Source of the DNA: a virus
Length of the DNA stretch: 64,000 nucleotides
Reading direction: 5' to 3' (one strand)
Virus record (IMG/VR): IMGVR_UViG_3300049215_000223
Location: 114,723 to 178,722 of that record
Part shown: one piece after another, positions 1 to 9,269 of the stretch
How the letters are laid out: each line of letters opens with the position of its first letter
Position numbering within the stretch: position 1 is the stretch's first letter
Notes under the pieces: model-generated
What the model was told of the DNA's origin: nothing
The model's database searches: none
The model's input: the letters and a program-made list of their open reading frames with translations, nothing else
Position numbers and translations under genes: made by a program

Positions 1-3000
1 CTTGCATTGGTCAATGTCGATGGCATTGGAGCATTAAGAGTCAAGTTTTGACCGTTGATATTGATGATTTGATATCCTGCTGGATTAAATCCAATTTCAT
101 CAATAAAAATTGTGTCTCCATTAAAAATATTGTAGGCACTGAAATTGATAGTAGAGGTAACCAGCGGACTACCCAAGGCAGTGTACAAATCAGTTCCGGC
201 TACAATGTCACGAGTAACTGAACCGGCAATTTCTTCAGGATCAACTGTTCTGAATTTTTCATGAAGATATGGCTGTAATTTCTGACCATACCTAATAATG
301 TTTGGTACTTCAAATCCATCTAAGAATAGATGCAGCTCATCTCTACCATTAGCAGTATTTAGTTTCCAAGAAGCAGCAACATGATGAGGCATGTTTGTAT
401 TCCAAGAAGATACGTCTGCACTCACAGAATAAGAAGTTTTATCTCTATCATACGCGCGGAAGTTCATGTATCCGCTTACATCTTTGTAGATGGATAGACG
501 ATTCTTAGTCTTAGCCTCTCCGAAATCCAAAAGATAATGATCAAGATCTGAAACGAATGTAACGCCCTCATCTGCATAACCATCTGCACCAATTTTGAAA
601 CTCAATGTGTTCACACCAGTTGTGATGCTCAAATTTGATGGCTTTGGAAGCACTAAGCTTTTGCTATCATAAAAGGATCCGGTTGATGTAATTTTGAACT
701 GGAAAGCCGAGCTACAGGGGCTGACATAGCCATCAATTACTCTGATGTACCATCTGTTGAAGTTTCCAGAAATATCTTTATTGTAATAAATGAATATACC
801 ATCTTTATTAGTATTAGGAGTTCCTAAAACATTAGAGTTCTTGTCAAGAGTAAAAGTACCATTAACAATAGTTGGATGATATTCTGAAGCTCCAATAAAA
901 ACATTTCTAGGATTGATTTGATATCCGTCCTGAGTAATATTAAAAGTCAAATCGGCATCATTATCTAATCCATTCCATTGCGGAACGATCCAACTTTCAA
1001 ACGTACCTTCTTCTAGTCTCAGATTAGAGTTTGCCGGGAATGTAATGGTTTGGTTAGGCTCGCTCACCAATGTTCCGTCACCAAATTTTCCAGGCAATAA
1101 TTCAATAGTGCCGGTGGTGACAAGAGGCTCTGGATTAAGTATACTGCTGCCGAGAGACCAGTTTTGAAACACTGATTCAATAACTTCTGGTTCAATATGA
1201 GAGATGGTCTTACCAATATTTTTGATAGCATTAACCGTAGGTCCTTGAATGAAAGAAGATAATGCAGCTACCAATGCGTCACGGTATCTTTCTCTAGGAA
1301 AATCAATATCAAAATTTGACAGCTGTGGAACATTGACTAGCGTACCAAAGTTCTTGAGCAATGCATCTCTCAGGGCTCCCGCTTTGTAGGTTACGAAGTA
1401 CTGTGTATTTTCTGGAACTGTTTGACTTGTACGGAAGTCTAGGAAGTTGTCGCCATACTCATAGCTAATGATGATTTCATCGGCAATGTAGGTATAATCA
1501 ACGAAGTAATCACCTTTATTGTAATCAATTACTACGCGAGATAGATTGTTGATAGTGAATGTATAATCAATTTTAACTAATTGACCAACAACTGGCGTAT
1601 TTGTTGCATTTAAAATTAACTTCACTGGATTACCAGCAACTATCGATGATGCGCCAAGTACAGCATTATCGGATACTCTCACCAAATTGAAAGTGTAGGT
1701 AATGTTAGAAGATAAGAATGGAATATTCTCATTTACATCAAGGAACAGATTACTTCCATCTGTTTGAATATTAGTAAATACTTCCTTGGAGATCGGATTG
1801 ACTGTAATATTGAATCCGCTACTGGTGGTGCTAAATGCAAAATTTAGTGGAGCAGTGCTATGAAGAATATCACTATACTCATAAACCGATCTGACAAATT
1901 TTACTTGATTGGTTACTCCAGCCACGAAAGATGGAGAAAAAATACCAACGGCGCCATTTAGAATTTGATATGGTGCACCAACTGCGCTATTCAAATACAG
2001 CTCATCTGACGGATCTAAAGAGGTGGGAACAATAGTTCCATCACCGAAAGATGTAAAAGCAAAACTCTTGTTCTTAGGATTGAGAGCGCTGATACGGTAG
2101 TAAATATCTTCTACACTGATAACATGTGGAAACTGTGGAGAAACACTGTCATTCTTATAGGTAGCTGTACCTATGCTCAAGCCTTGTGTATTGGAGACTG
2201 CAACATAGACCACACCATTAGCATAATCTACCATGTAATCGCCAACATTGACTAGCCTATTAACGTTAGAGGCTTCAGCAAGTTCACGAGTAAACCATCT
2301 CTCTACTACGAATACGTTACCATTAGTAAACACCAAGCTGGTATTAAAGAATGATGCCAAGCTATCTTCTGTAGAAGACGCCAGAGTGTTATTATTCAAA
2401 AAGATTTTAAAGACCTTAAGACCGCCTGAAGTGGTCAGGGTAGTATTTACAAACAATAATTCATTCGTGATAGTATTAAAAGAGGCTCTCTCACCAGTTT
2501 GCGATACTACATTAGGTGGATTATTGTATCTGAAATAGATTTTATTATCATTCCATCTGTCTAGAGTATAAATCTCTCCAGAAGTTTCATTGAAGATTCT
2601 AAAAACATTAGTAATTGGAGAGTTTACTGCCTGAATTACGTTAAGAGCCAATAATCTGTTTTGAATTCTTTCTTCTAAAACTTCTATATGTAAATCTGAA
2701 TTATAATCGATGCCAGGAATTAATACCTGTTCATAATTAAAATTAATATTTCCGGTGTTGGTTACAAGATTGCCAGGAGGTAGTGCTACCAAATCAGAAG
2801 TATCTGGGTCATAAGTATAATCTAAGTCATTCTTATAAGTGAGTTGATAAAAATAGGTTGCTAGAGGTGGGAACGGACCAGTACCGTTATTAGTAAGATC
2901 ATTACCATATACATATACCTGACCAAGAGTGTAATCAATAGCATACTGACCTGGAGCAAATGGCAGTGCACTTAGTCTGAATGGAATCTCAACAACAAAT

Positions 3001-4178
3001 GCCGGATGAACAGCACCAGGAATATTAGAGTTGGGATCAAGGAAGGTGACCCCGCCAGAAGTAGAAACGGCGCCACTAGATGTAACTATTGGAGCATACT
3101 GCAAACTAAAAATGTTGATAATAGGAGGCAGAGTTTCTCTAATTGATTCTAGAACAGTTGTAACTGTAACTGAAGTAGGATCAACTACTATTCCCAAATT
3201 CTTATATTCATACTGAACATCAACCTTTAAAATGTTATCAAGAGCAAAAGTTGGATCGCTCAATATTTTATCGCTTAATCTGAGTTGATTATTTGCTAAT
3301 TGTTGATATGTAAACCCAAAATCTTGGTCATATCTAGAATCTAGAATTTGATATCCTAAAGTTGAAATACTATAGGTAAATGTAGACGCATCATTGAATG
3401 TGAATACTACACTGGTTAATCTAGTAACTGGTGCATTGCTCAAATTCAATGTTAGAGAGTTAATGTTGAAGTCCCCCGTAAGATCGAGAGAATTTGGATG
3501 CAATGTTTCCAGTGCTGTCTGTTTTTGAAGGGTGACAGGATAACTTGGGAAATCAGTAAATGGAAATGTTTGTTGGGCAGAGGCGGTGCTTGGACCCAGA
3601 CCAACTCTGCTAATTTCATAGGCAGCCTCTTCATTGAGTCTATCGAAAGGTCCTGCACCTCTAATTTTTCTCTCATCAGTAACGGTAAACGAAAGATAAT
3701 TTTCATTCTTAACTTGACGAATATCGTACAGAGCACGAGCCAGGGCAACGGATAGGGACTGAATATACTTGCTAACTACTGTATTGGAGTCTCCCAAATT
3801 ATAGATATTATCATTAAAGTAACTTGTTAGATAATTCTGTACTGGATTGTCTGGTCCCAAAGGTCCATTAATCAAATATCTATTGCTGACACCATCTGCA
3901 GAAATTTGCGCATCGCCATTGACAGACTCAAAAATATGAGATTGAACTGATTGGAAAGTTACATAATAGGCAGCCAGTGGTGTCAATGGTTGACATATGA
4001 TATTCAAGGTGTCTTGGGACACCTTTATTATCTGCGCCTGAGAGTCAGGCACGTTAGGCGTTTCAGAAATTATGGAAACGTTAGAAGTAACTAGATTAGG
4101 AGTCAAATCTTCAGTGAATTTGACACTTATGTTAGTGCTATCTATTACTTGAACGCTTACAATTCGAAGGATCTGCAT
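1..4178 (-). CDS. Giant baseplate/appendage protein with LamG-like domain (C-terminus cut by window edge)
   Basis: An open frame starts at the ATG at 4178 and reads without a stop to base 1, giving 1392 residues here; the C-terminus lies outside the window. An in-frame TAA about 20 nt upstream makes this ATG the first possible start, and it sits 1 nt after the stop of the gpJ-like gene, so the two are probably translationally coupled. The N-terminus begins MQILRIVSVQVIDS. The bulk is beta-rich, low in Cys, with many short Asp/Asn/Gly turns, as in phage baseplate and fiber proteins. From about residue 1045 to 1300 there is a concanavalin/LamG-like region, with an EGTFESWIVPQWNG segment and, near residue 1266, HHVAASWK followed by a LHLFLDGFEVP strand. 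LamG folds bind sugars, so an adhesin or wedge role is inferred. Its place after gp25-like and gpJ-like genes is where T4 encodes gp7, but homology to gp7 cannot be shown here. Confidence 0.85.
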   Translation of the reverse strand, partial: MQILRIVSVQVIDSTNISVKFTEDLTPNLVTSNVSIISETPNVPDSQAQIIKVSQDTLNIICQPLTPLAAYYVTFQSVQSHIFESVNGDAQISADGVSNRYLINGPLGPDNPVQNYLTSYFNDNIYNLGDSNTVVSKYIQSLSVALARALYDIRQVKNENYLSFTVTDERKIRGAGPFDRLNEEAAYEISRVGLGPSTASAQQTFPFTDFPSYPVTLQKQTALETLHPNSLDLTGDFNINSLTLNLSNAPVTRLTSVVFTFNDASTFTYSISTLGYQILDSRYDQDFGFTYQQLANNQLRLSDKILSDPTFALDNILKVDVQYEYKNLGIVVDPTSVTVTTVLESIRETLPPIINIFSLQYAPIVTSSGAVSTSGGVTFLDPNSNIPGAVHPAFVVEIPFRLSALPFAPGQYAIDYTLGQVYVYGNDLTNNGTGPFPPLATYFYQLTYKNDLDYTYDPDTSDLVALPPGNLVTNTGNINFNYEQVLIPGIDYNSDLHIEVLEERIQNRLLALNVIQAVNSPITNVFRIFNETSGEIYTLDRWNDNKIYFRYNNPPNVVSQTGERASFNTITNELLFVNTTLTTSGGLKVFKIFLNNNTLASSTEDSLASFFNTSLVFTNGNVFVVERWFTRELAEASNVNRLVNVGDYMVDYANGVVYVAVSNTQGLSIGTATYKNDSVSPQFPHVISVEDIYYRISALNPKNKSFAFTSFGDGTIVPTSLDPSDELYLNSAVGAPYQILNGAVGIFSPSFVAGVTNQVKFVRSVYEYSDILHSTAPLNFAFSTTSSGFNITVNPISKEVFTNIQTDGSNLFLDVNENIPFLSSNITYTFNLVRVSDNAVLGASSIVAGNPVKLILNATNTPVVGQLVKIDYTFTINNLSRVVIDYNKGDYFVDYTYIADEIIISYEYGDNFLDFRTSQTVPENTQYFVTYKAGALRDALLKNFGTLVNVPQLSNFDIDFPRERYRDALVAALSSFIQGPTVNAIKNIGKTISHIEPEVIESVFQNWSLGSSILNPEPLVTTGTIELLPGKFGDGTLVSEPNQTITFPANSNLRLEEGTFESWIVPQWNGLDNDADLTFNITQDGYQINPRNVFIGASEYHPTIVNGTFTLDKNSNVLGTPNTNKDGIFIYYNKDISGNFNRWYIRVIDGYVSPCSSAFQFKITSTGSFYDSKSLVLPKPSNLSITTGVNTLSFKIGADGYADEGVTFVSDLDHYLLDFGEAKTKNRLSIYKDVSGYMNFRAYDRDKTSYSVSADVSSWNTNMPHHVAASWKLNTANGRDELHLFLDGFEVPNIIRYGQKLQPYLHEKFRTVDPEEIAGSVTRDIVAGTDLYTALGSPLVTSTINFSAYNIFNGDTIFIDEIGFNPAGYQIININGQNLTLNAPMPSTLTNA

Positions 4179-4179
4179 A

Positions 4180-7100
4180 TTATCTTGTTTCAGTATTTAT
4201 TACTATATTGTTTGGTTCAAAGAATTCATCTTCTTGTGCTACTATTTTTTGTACAGAACCTGCTGCTCCAGTTTTATTGAAGTACAAAATTCTAGCCCTA
4301 GAAATTCCTTGTACTGCCTGAGCTACGTTGATAAGAGTTGGTTGGTCCACAGTTAGTCCTAGTGTAGTTGTGGTAAGAGCAGAGGTCAGTTGGTTACGCA
4401 AATTCTGTAAAACAGTTGTGGTAGAACTGGTAAAGTTTGGATCAATTACGACATTCATAGTTAAGTCTAATTGAACAAGCTTTGCTTCTCTTGCCAGTAC
4501 GTCTGCATTAATTGGTCTGGTTTCTTCCAGGTTGAAAGTGACGTCGCTGACCAGCTTATTGTAGTTGTAGTTAACTACAATTCTTTCGTTTTGTTTTGGT
4601 GCCAGGTAATCATAAAAGACCTTGTAACGGGCGCCTAGACTTGGTTGCGTAAAAGATGTGGCAGTAAACTTAGTAGATTGAGATGCGGTAAATCCGCTAG
4701 CCACATAGATCTTGTTAATAAACGCAAACTTCTTATTGGTATATAACGTTCCATTTCGAGTATATGATAAACTTTCTTGATCATTATCAGTTGTGTAATA
4801 GAAAGTTACTCTAATTTTATCACCTATTGATGGTAAATTATGAGTTTGAACATTTTGTGTGTTATTAGATGTTGCTGGTAAAACAAATTCTGTATTTGCT
4901 AGAGTTGGATCTGCTATCATATCATTAGAATACAATAAGTTATTTTGAATAGTAGTGTTGGTTGTATCATAAGTAACCAAGACTTCTAGAACCGTATTGT
5001 CGGTAACACTGGCAGTAACAACTTTTTCTACCTTGATGATTCTGGCAATTCTAACATTGGTTGGTAGAGTTGCAGATGAACTAAGGTTCAATGCAGTTCT
5101 CATGGCTTCTGCCAAATTAAGCTTCAATCCAGTGTTAGTTGCAGTGAAAACAATGTTTTGAGCATCTGCTAGCGTGGTACCCGCTGCTGTAACGATACCA
5201 GTATTGATGATCTGGTCAGCAATTGTTCCTGTAATGCGGGTCGGTCCTCTTCTTAGAGAATCAAATTCAAAGAACATTACTACAACAGAATCTCCAACTG
5301 CAGCTGGAGGAACTACTGGAAATAACACTTTATTATCGGTGACGTCTATGGTTCCAGTATAATTCCATACCTCTTGACCATCCAAAAGTCTGATGATGGA
5401 AATTTGGTCGGGAGTTACTTTGCTTAGACCTTCTCCAATGGTTATTTTGTTAGTAACGACATCATAAGAAAGAATGTCCCACTGACCATTGTTATTAAAA
5501 GTTGTTTGACCTAGCAAACTAGATCCATAAATTTTGATTTTCTTATTGGTTAAATCAGCCAAGGTATCAAAGTTGACAGACAAGCTAGACAATGTAGCAG
5601 TACCATCTGCATTTGGTGACACATAGCCATCAGTGATAGAAAATAATACAATATCAGTGTTAGGCTCAATGACACAGAAGTTAACTCCAGATTGCGCTTC
5701 TGGCTTATTGATGGCTACCGTAAATTTACCAGTAGCAGGATCTATTGCCAGCTTATCAATTCTGTATTTGATAATTTCATTGGTAAAACTAAATGGCTGA
5801 AATCTTCTAATATCTGTTGCTTGATAAACAGCCAGGACCCTATCTCCACTAACTGGCGTATTAATACCAGAGAAAATAAGCTGATAATTACCGTCAGAAC
5901 CGATAACGATTGTTCCTTGATTATCTGGTGTCCAAATTTCTAGACCGTCCGATAATCTGACCACACTTAATATCTGAGAGCCAATCAAAGAAAAATCTGT
6001 ACTTGGTAAATTAAGTTCTATCAAGATCTGATTACTTAGATTCTTTTGTACTATCTGATTTTCTCTTCTAAAGATATTAACTGGGCTAAAGTTATTAAAT
6101 CCTACATTACTATTTAAGAAATAACCATTTCCAACTCTACTAGTTGGAAGTGAAGTAGTAGCTGAGGAAAATAGATCTGACAAGCTAGTGATGTATGTAA
6201 CATCCAAATTGATAGTGCCAGCGGAAGTGTTGACCAAAGAGGACGGAATGGTAATCTGATTAGCGCTGCTACTGCCTTGAGTTAGAGTGGAATAAAATAC
6301 GTCTACGCTATTCAAAATACCAGTAACTCTATCTCCTGCTTGAGCTGTAGTATCGCTTGGTAAAACAACTGTCGTCTGATTTAGTAATTGGATACCAACT
6401 ACAATAGTTGTATTGGCAACGTTACCGTCCCCTTGAGCAGTTGCATAAACCTCTTCATTGGTATTTTTCAAAACAATAGAATCAACAGAAGTTGTTACTA
6501 CTGCCAAATTGGTAAATACAACAGCGAGTCTGTTGACAAAAGTTCCAGAGGTGACCTGCGTAACTGTACCGTCAATTTCCAAAAACTTCTTTGCAGAGAT
6601 AACTGTATCTACTGGGTGGCTGACAGTGCCCTGGAAAAAGTTAGGATTACCAGAGTCACTGAATGAAACTAATTCATTTTTAATAGCATTACCCAAACCC
6701 CAATCCACGCTGTCTGTAACTGGACGAGGATTAAGTGAGTTAACTAAACCATCATAATCAGAGTATCTGTCATAGCTTACAATCCAACTATAGTCCACTT
6801 GCAGTGTGTCGCTTGGAGCTGGGAGGGTATTTCCAGAAATCTGTATTCTGCCAGTAGTATTGAATGTCCCAGTATTATCAAAGTTTTGATTTGTGATAAT
6901 GTATCTTTCACCAGTGTTAACATTGAATACTCTGGTTACGTTGGTAGCGGGGGTGTGTAGCAGTTGGATGATAGAACGATCACTTGTAACAGTACTATTT
7001 TCATTAGTGATAGCTAAATTCTGTTGAACTTCTGGAACTTGAAGTACATCTGTGAAAGTAGTTGTATCTTGTCCGTTATATTGTCCCTTAATTCTATCTT

Positions 7101-8292
7101 CGCTAAAATTGGTAATCTTGTTGCTGACCCAGTGGAAAGTATCAAAACCGAATGGACTGCCGCCGTAAACGCCTGTGTCCTTTAAAAGTTGGAAATTACC
7201 AGAAACCCTGCCAAAGGAATCTGTGGTCATTGGTAAGAAATTGGCGCCACTAACAGATCCAGTTACCTGCAGAATAGTATCCACAGGTTGGGCTGGAAGT
7301 TGTCCATTAGCAATATCATCAAGTCTCTTTTGATTAATGGTCTTATTGAGGTCGGCAGAAATTTGACCCAATACTACGTTGTTCTTTACGCTCGTAGGAT
7401 CGTTGTTATTACTCTTATCTTGATAAATGAAACTGTCGGTATTTTGGACTAAGTTAGCTCCCAATACAACTACATCTACTTTACCGCCTGTTCCCTCAGA
7501 AACGATGGTAAGGGTTCCATCTGCAGCTGCTGTAGTGATAGTGCCATCTCTAGTCATCAATGGGTTGCCCGGTCCAATAACGGCAGCGTCTGAGACTCCA
7601 GTGGTACCTAGAGCGACGTTTAGATAGCCTAAGGTAGTTCCTACGCTGGAGCCGCTAAAAGAGGCTAGAACACGATTTCTAAAGGTAGCGTCGTTTTCTT
7701 GATCCGTTCCACCCGAAAAAGAGTTAATATTGGTTACGTTAGATACACCAGGGATATTACTTTGATTCAAGGAATAAGCACCGACGTTTCCAGCAGTACC
7801 AGCTGTTGTAGCTACAACGGTTACTTCTACGGCAAATTGATCGGTAATACCTACGAAAGCTAATTGGCTACTAAACTTACTAGCAACGGAACGATAGAAG
7901 TTGGCAGATGCTGGTGTGACCGAAATACCAGCAGCAATACTGTAAGAGAATCCATTATTAGCAACAACCGTATCGCCCTTGTTAATACCAATAGGGGCGT
8001 TAATAGCTGAAAATGTTAATAGGGCAACGCCAGTAGATGGGGTAGATTGTTTTCTTACAACACCAAAGTTCTTAGCCAGCTTATCTAGATCTGTGCCTAC
8101 AACCAATCTCATTGATTGTTGATTAGACACTCCAGACAATTCGTCATACAATAGGGCTAGCTGACTAGAAGGACCATCTACAAACAAATCCCTAGCCACT
8201 GTGCCGGGTTTTGTGTCTAAATCAGGCTGAGCCAATCTATAAAAGTCTATTAGGCTTAAGATAATTTCGTTTACAGAACGTATGGTTACCAT
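4180..8292 (-). CDS. Baseplate J-like wedge protein (gpJ/T4 gp6-type), greatly expanded
   Basis: 1370 residues. The N-terminal ~250 residues carry the Baseplate_J signature: a short helical start, then GTDLDKLAKNFGVVRK near residue 68, then a beta region and GGTDQENDATFRNRVL near 195. The last ~100 residues again look gpJ-like (LINVAQAVQGISRARIL). GpJ/gp6 proteins form the baseplate wedge ring that joins hub to fibers. Ordinary gpJ proteins are roughly 300-400 residues, so about 1000 residues of beta-rich sequence have been inserted between the two conserved ends. Within the insert a motif recurs: VVRLSDGLEIW near residue 784 and IIRLLDGQEVW near 967, suggesting an internally duplicated decoration domain. 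The start at 8292 has an AAGGAT Shine-Dalgarno. The gene follows the gp25-like gene by about 20 nt and abuts the LamG giant. Confidence 0.88.
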   Translation of the reverse strand: MVTIRSVNEIILSLIDFYRLAQPDLDTKPGTVARDLFVDGPSSQLALLYDELSGVSNQQSMRLVVGTDLDKLAKNFGVVRKQSTPSTGVALLTFSAINAPIGINKGDTVVANNGFSYSIAAGISVTPASANFYRSVASKFSSQLAFVGITDQFAVEVTVVATTAGTAGNVGAYSLNQSNIPGVSNVTNINSFSGGTDQENDATFRNRVLASFSGSSVGTTLGYLNVALGTTGVSDAAVIGPGNPLMTRDGTITTAAADGTLTIVSEGTGGKVDVVVLGANLVQNTDSFIYQDKSNNNDPTSVKNNVVLGQISADLNKTINQKRLDDIANGQLPAQPVDTILQVTGSVSGANFLPMTTDSFGRVSGNFQLLKDTGVYGGSPFGFDTFHWVSNKITNFSEDRIKGQYNGQDTTTFTDVLQVPEVQQNLAITNENSTVTSDRSIIQLLHTPATNVTRVFNVNTGERYIITNQNFDNTGTFNTTGRIQISGNTLPAPSDTLQVDYSWIVSYDRYSDYDGLVNSLNPRPVTDSVDWGLGNAIKNELVSFSDSGNPNFFQGTVSHPVDTVISAKKFLEIDGTVTQVTSGTFVNRLAVVFTNLAVVTTSVDSIVLKNTNEEVYATAQGDGNVANTTIVVGIQLLNQTTVVLPSDTTAQAGDRVTGILNSVDVFYSTLTQGSSSANQITIPSSLVNTSAGTINLDVTYITSLSDLFSSATTSLPTSRVGNGYFLNSNVGFNNFSPVNIFRRENQIVQKNLSNQILIELNLPSTDFSLIGSQILSVVRLSDGLEIWTPDNQGTIVIGSDGNYQLIFSGINTPVSGDRVLAVYQATDIRRFQPFSFTNEIIKYRIDKLAIDPATGKFTVAINKPEAQSGVNFCVIEPNTDIVLFSITDGYVSPNADGTATLSSLSVNFDTLADLTNKKIKIYGSSLLGQTTFNNNGQWDILSYDVVTNKITIGEGLSKVTPDQISIIRLLDGQEVWNYTGTIDVTDNKVLFPVVPPAAVGDSVVVMFFEFDSLRRGPTRITGTIADQIINTGIVTAAGTTLADAQNIVFTATNTGLKLNLAEAMRTALNLSSSATLPTNVRIARIIKVEKVVTASVTDNTVLEVLVTYDTTNTTIQNNLLYSNDMIADPTLANTEFVLPATSNNTQNVQTHNLPSIGDKIRVTFYYTTDNDQESLSYTRNGTLYTNKKFAFINKIYVASGFTASQSTKFTATSFTQPSLGARYKVFYDYLAPKQNERIVVNYNYNKLVSDVTFNLEETRPINADVLAREAKLVQLDLTMNVVIDPNFTSSTTTVLQNLRNQLTSALTTTTLGLTVDQPTLINVAQAVQGISRARILYFNKTGAAGSVQKIVAQEDEFFEPNNIVINTETR

Positions 8293-8313
8293 ATTTTATC
8301 CTTAAAGTAGACT

Positions 8314-8745
8314 TCAGATCGTATTCACGCTAAAAGATGTGGTGATGGGTTTGAGTCCCTTAGTTAGGGCTTTCACCGTGACATTAAACAGTCTAGGATC
8401 AATCTGATTTCTATTTACAGATATATCCAAAATCCCAGCAATTTGTTCATCTGCACTTACTCTTTGAAAGGACTTTAATTGAATATCCTGTAAATCTTTA
8501 AGGTTCTGCAAGGCTGTAATTAATTGAGATTTAGCAATTTGAACCAAAATAGTTGTATGTAATGGATTTCCCACTAATGTCCTCGTAACAAAAGAGCCAT
8601 ACCAAGGATGCAATGGATTGGAGCCAGCTGTAGTCAGACATAGCTTTAGAATGTCTTGAATAAGCTTCTCAGTATCAACTACGGTTTGAAGCAAACCATT
8701 GTTAATTACCAAGTTTCCACCTTGTATCTTTAAGTCAAAGGACAT
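8314..8745 (-). CDS. Baseplate wedge protein, gp25/GpW-like
   Basis: 143 residues, close to T4 gp25 (132). The family hallmark is visible: an LIQDILKLCLTTAGSNPLHPWYGS stretch whose core NPLHPWYG lies at residues 43-50, followed by a helical middle (to about residue 90) and a C-terminal beta part with NRNQIDPRLFNVTV, in the place where gp25 proteins carry their conserved EPR element. The protein is a small structural wedge component that helps link the sheath to the baseplate. It was once called lysozyme-like, but no lysozyme active site is seen. It has a good Shine-Dalgarno (AGGAG), and the gpJ-like gene follows closely, the usual gp25-gpJ pairing. An HNH endonuclease gene sits immediately upstream. 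Confidence 0.85.
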   Translation of the reverse strand: MSFDLKIQGGNLVINNGLLQTVVDTEKLIQDILKLCLTTAGSNPLHPWYGSFVTRTLVGNPLHTTILVQIAKSQLITALQNLKDLQDIQLKSFQRVSADEQIAGILDISVNRNQIDPRLFNVTVKALTKGLKPITTSFSVNTI

Positions 8746-8764
8746 ATCCGGCTCTCCTATCTAT

Positions 8765-9241
8765 TTATGCTAGAATATTGTTGATTTCATGCAATTTTGT
8801 TGTGAGAGCAGATACTACTTTAGTTAACTCCTCTATTGATGCATCACTTTTAATACTATTGGCGCGCCAACTAATTACCCATACATTGCCTTTTACATAT
8901 CCTTTAGAAGAATCGATTCTATCTAAAGAGGGACTATTGTCTGTGAAAAGACCATCTGATCTCACGAGAGGAATTTCTAATATTGGACAAATACTAGGTA
9001 TGTGTATATCGCTTTTATCTATAGAAAATTCTATATTTTTTCTTTTGGAACGTTGTTTCGCCGCACGTAACAACATTTCTTCAGGATGTGCATCTCTCCA
9101 TTTTTTATCTCTAATTTTCTTTTTACTGATGTATGTATGAGTTTTTCTTCTGTCTTTAGAGGATAAATCAAGAGACGCCCTATTGTCTTGATAGTACTGA
9201 GACATATATTCTTTGCTTTTCTGTTTATCTTTAAAAGGCAT
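8765..9241 (-). CDS. Free-standing HNH-type homing endonuclease
   Basis: 158 residues. The first 70 residues are very Lys/Arg-rich (helical DNA-contact arm). The C-terminal half has the phage HNH-type core: CPILEIPL at 85-92, SLDRIDSSKGYVKGNV at about 105-120, and ISWRAN ending near 128, followed by a helical KSDASIEEL segment. Enzymes of this type nick or cut DNA to copy their own gene into endonuclease-minus alleles. It lies between two baseplate genes without disrupting them, so it looks like an intercalated free-standing element rather than an intron or intein. The Shine-Dalgarno is weak (AGG just before the ATG), and a TGATATATA element sits directly upstream of the start. Confidence 0.82.
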   Translation of the reverse strand: MPFKDKQKSKEYMSQYYQDNRASLDLSSKDRRKTHTYISKKKIRDKKWRDAHPEEMLLRAAKQRSKRKNIEFSIDKSDIHIPSICPILEIPLVRSDGLFTDNSPSLDRIDSSKGYVKGNVWVISWRANSIKSDASIEELTKVVSALTTKLHEINNILA

Positions 9242-9269
9242 ACCTATATATCAAAAATTGTATAGATGT

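Noticed and set aside
2248-3755. Plus-strand open frames of 60-100 codons in the first 4 kb
   Set aside because: They lie antisense to the continuous minus-strand LamG giant and have no supporting ribosome sites.
8765-9241. HNH gene as part of a group I intron or intein
   Set aside because: Both neighbouring genes have their own starts and stops and look complete, so there is no split host gene.
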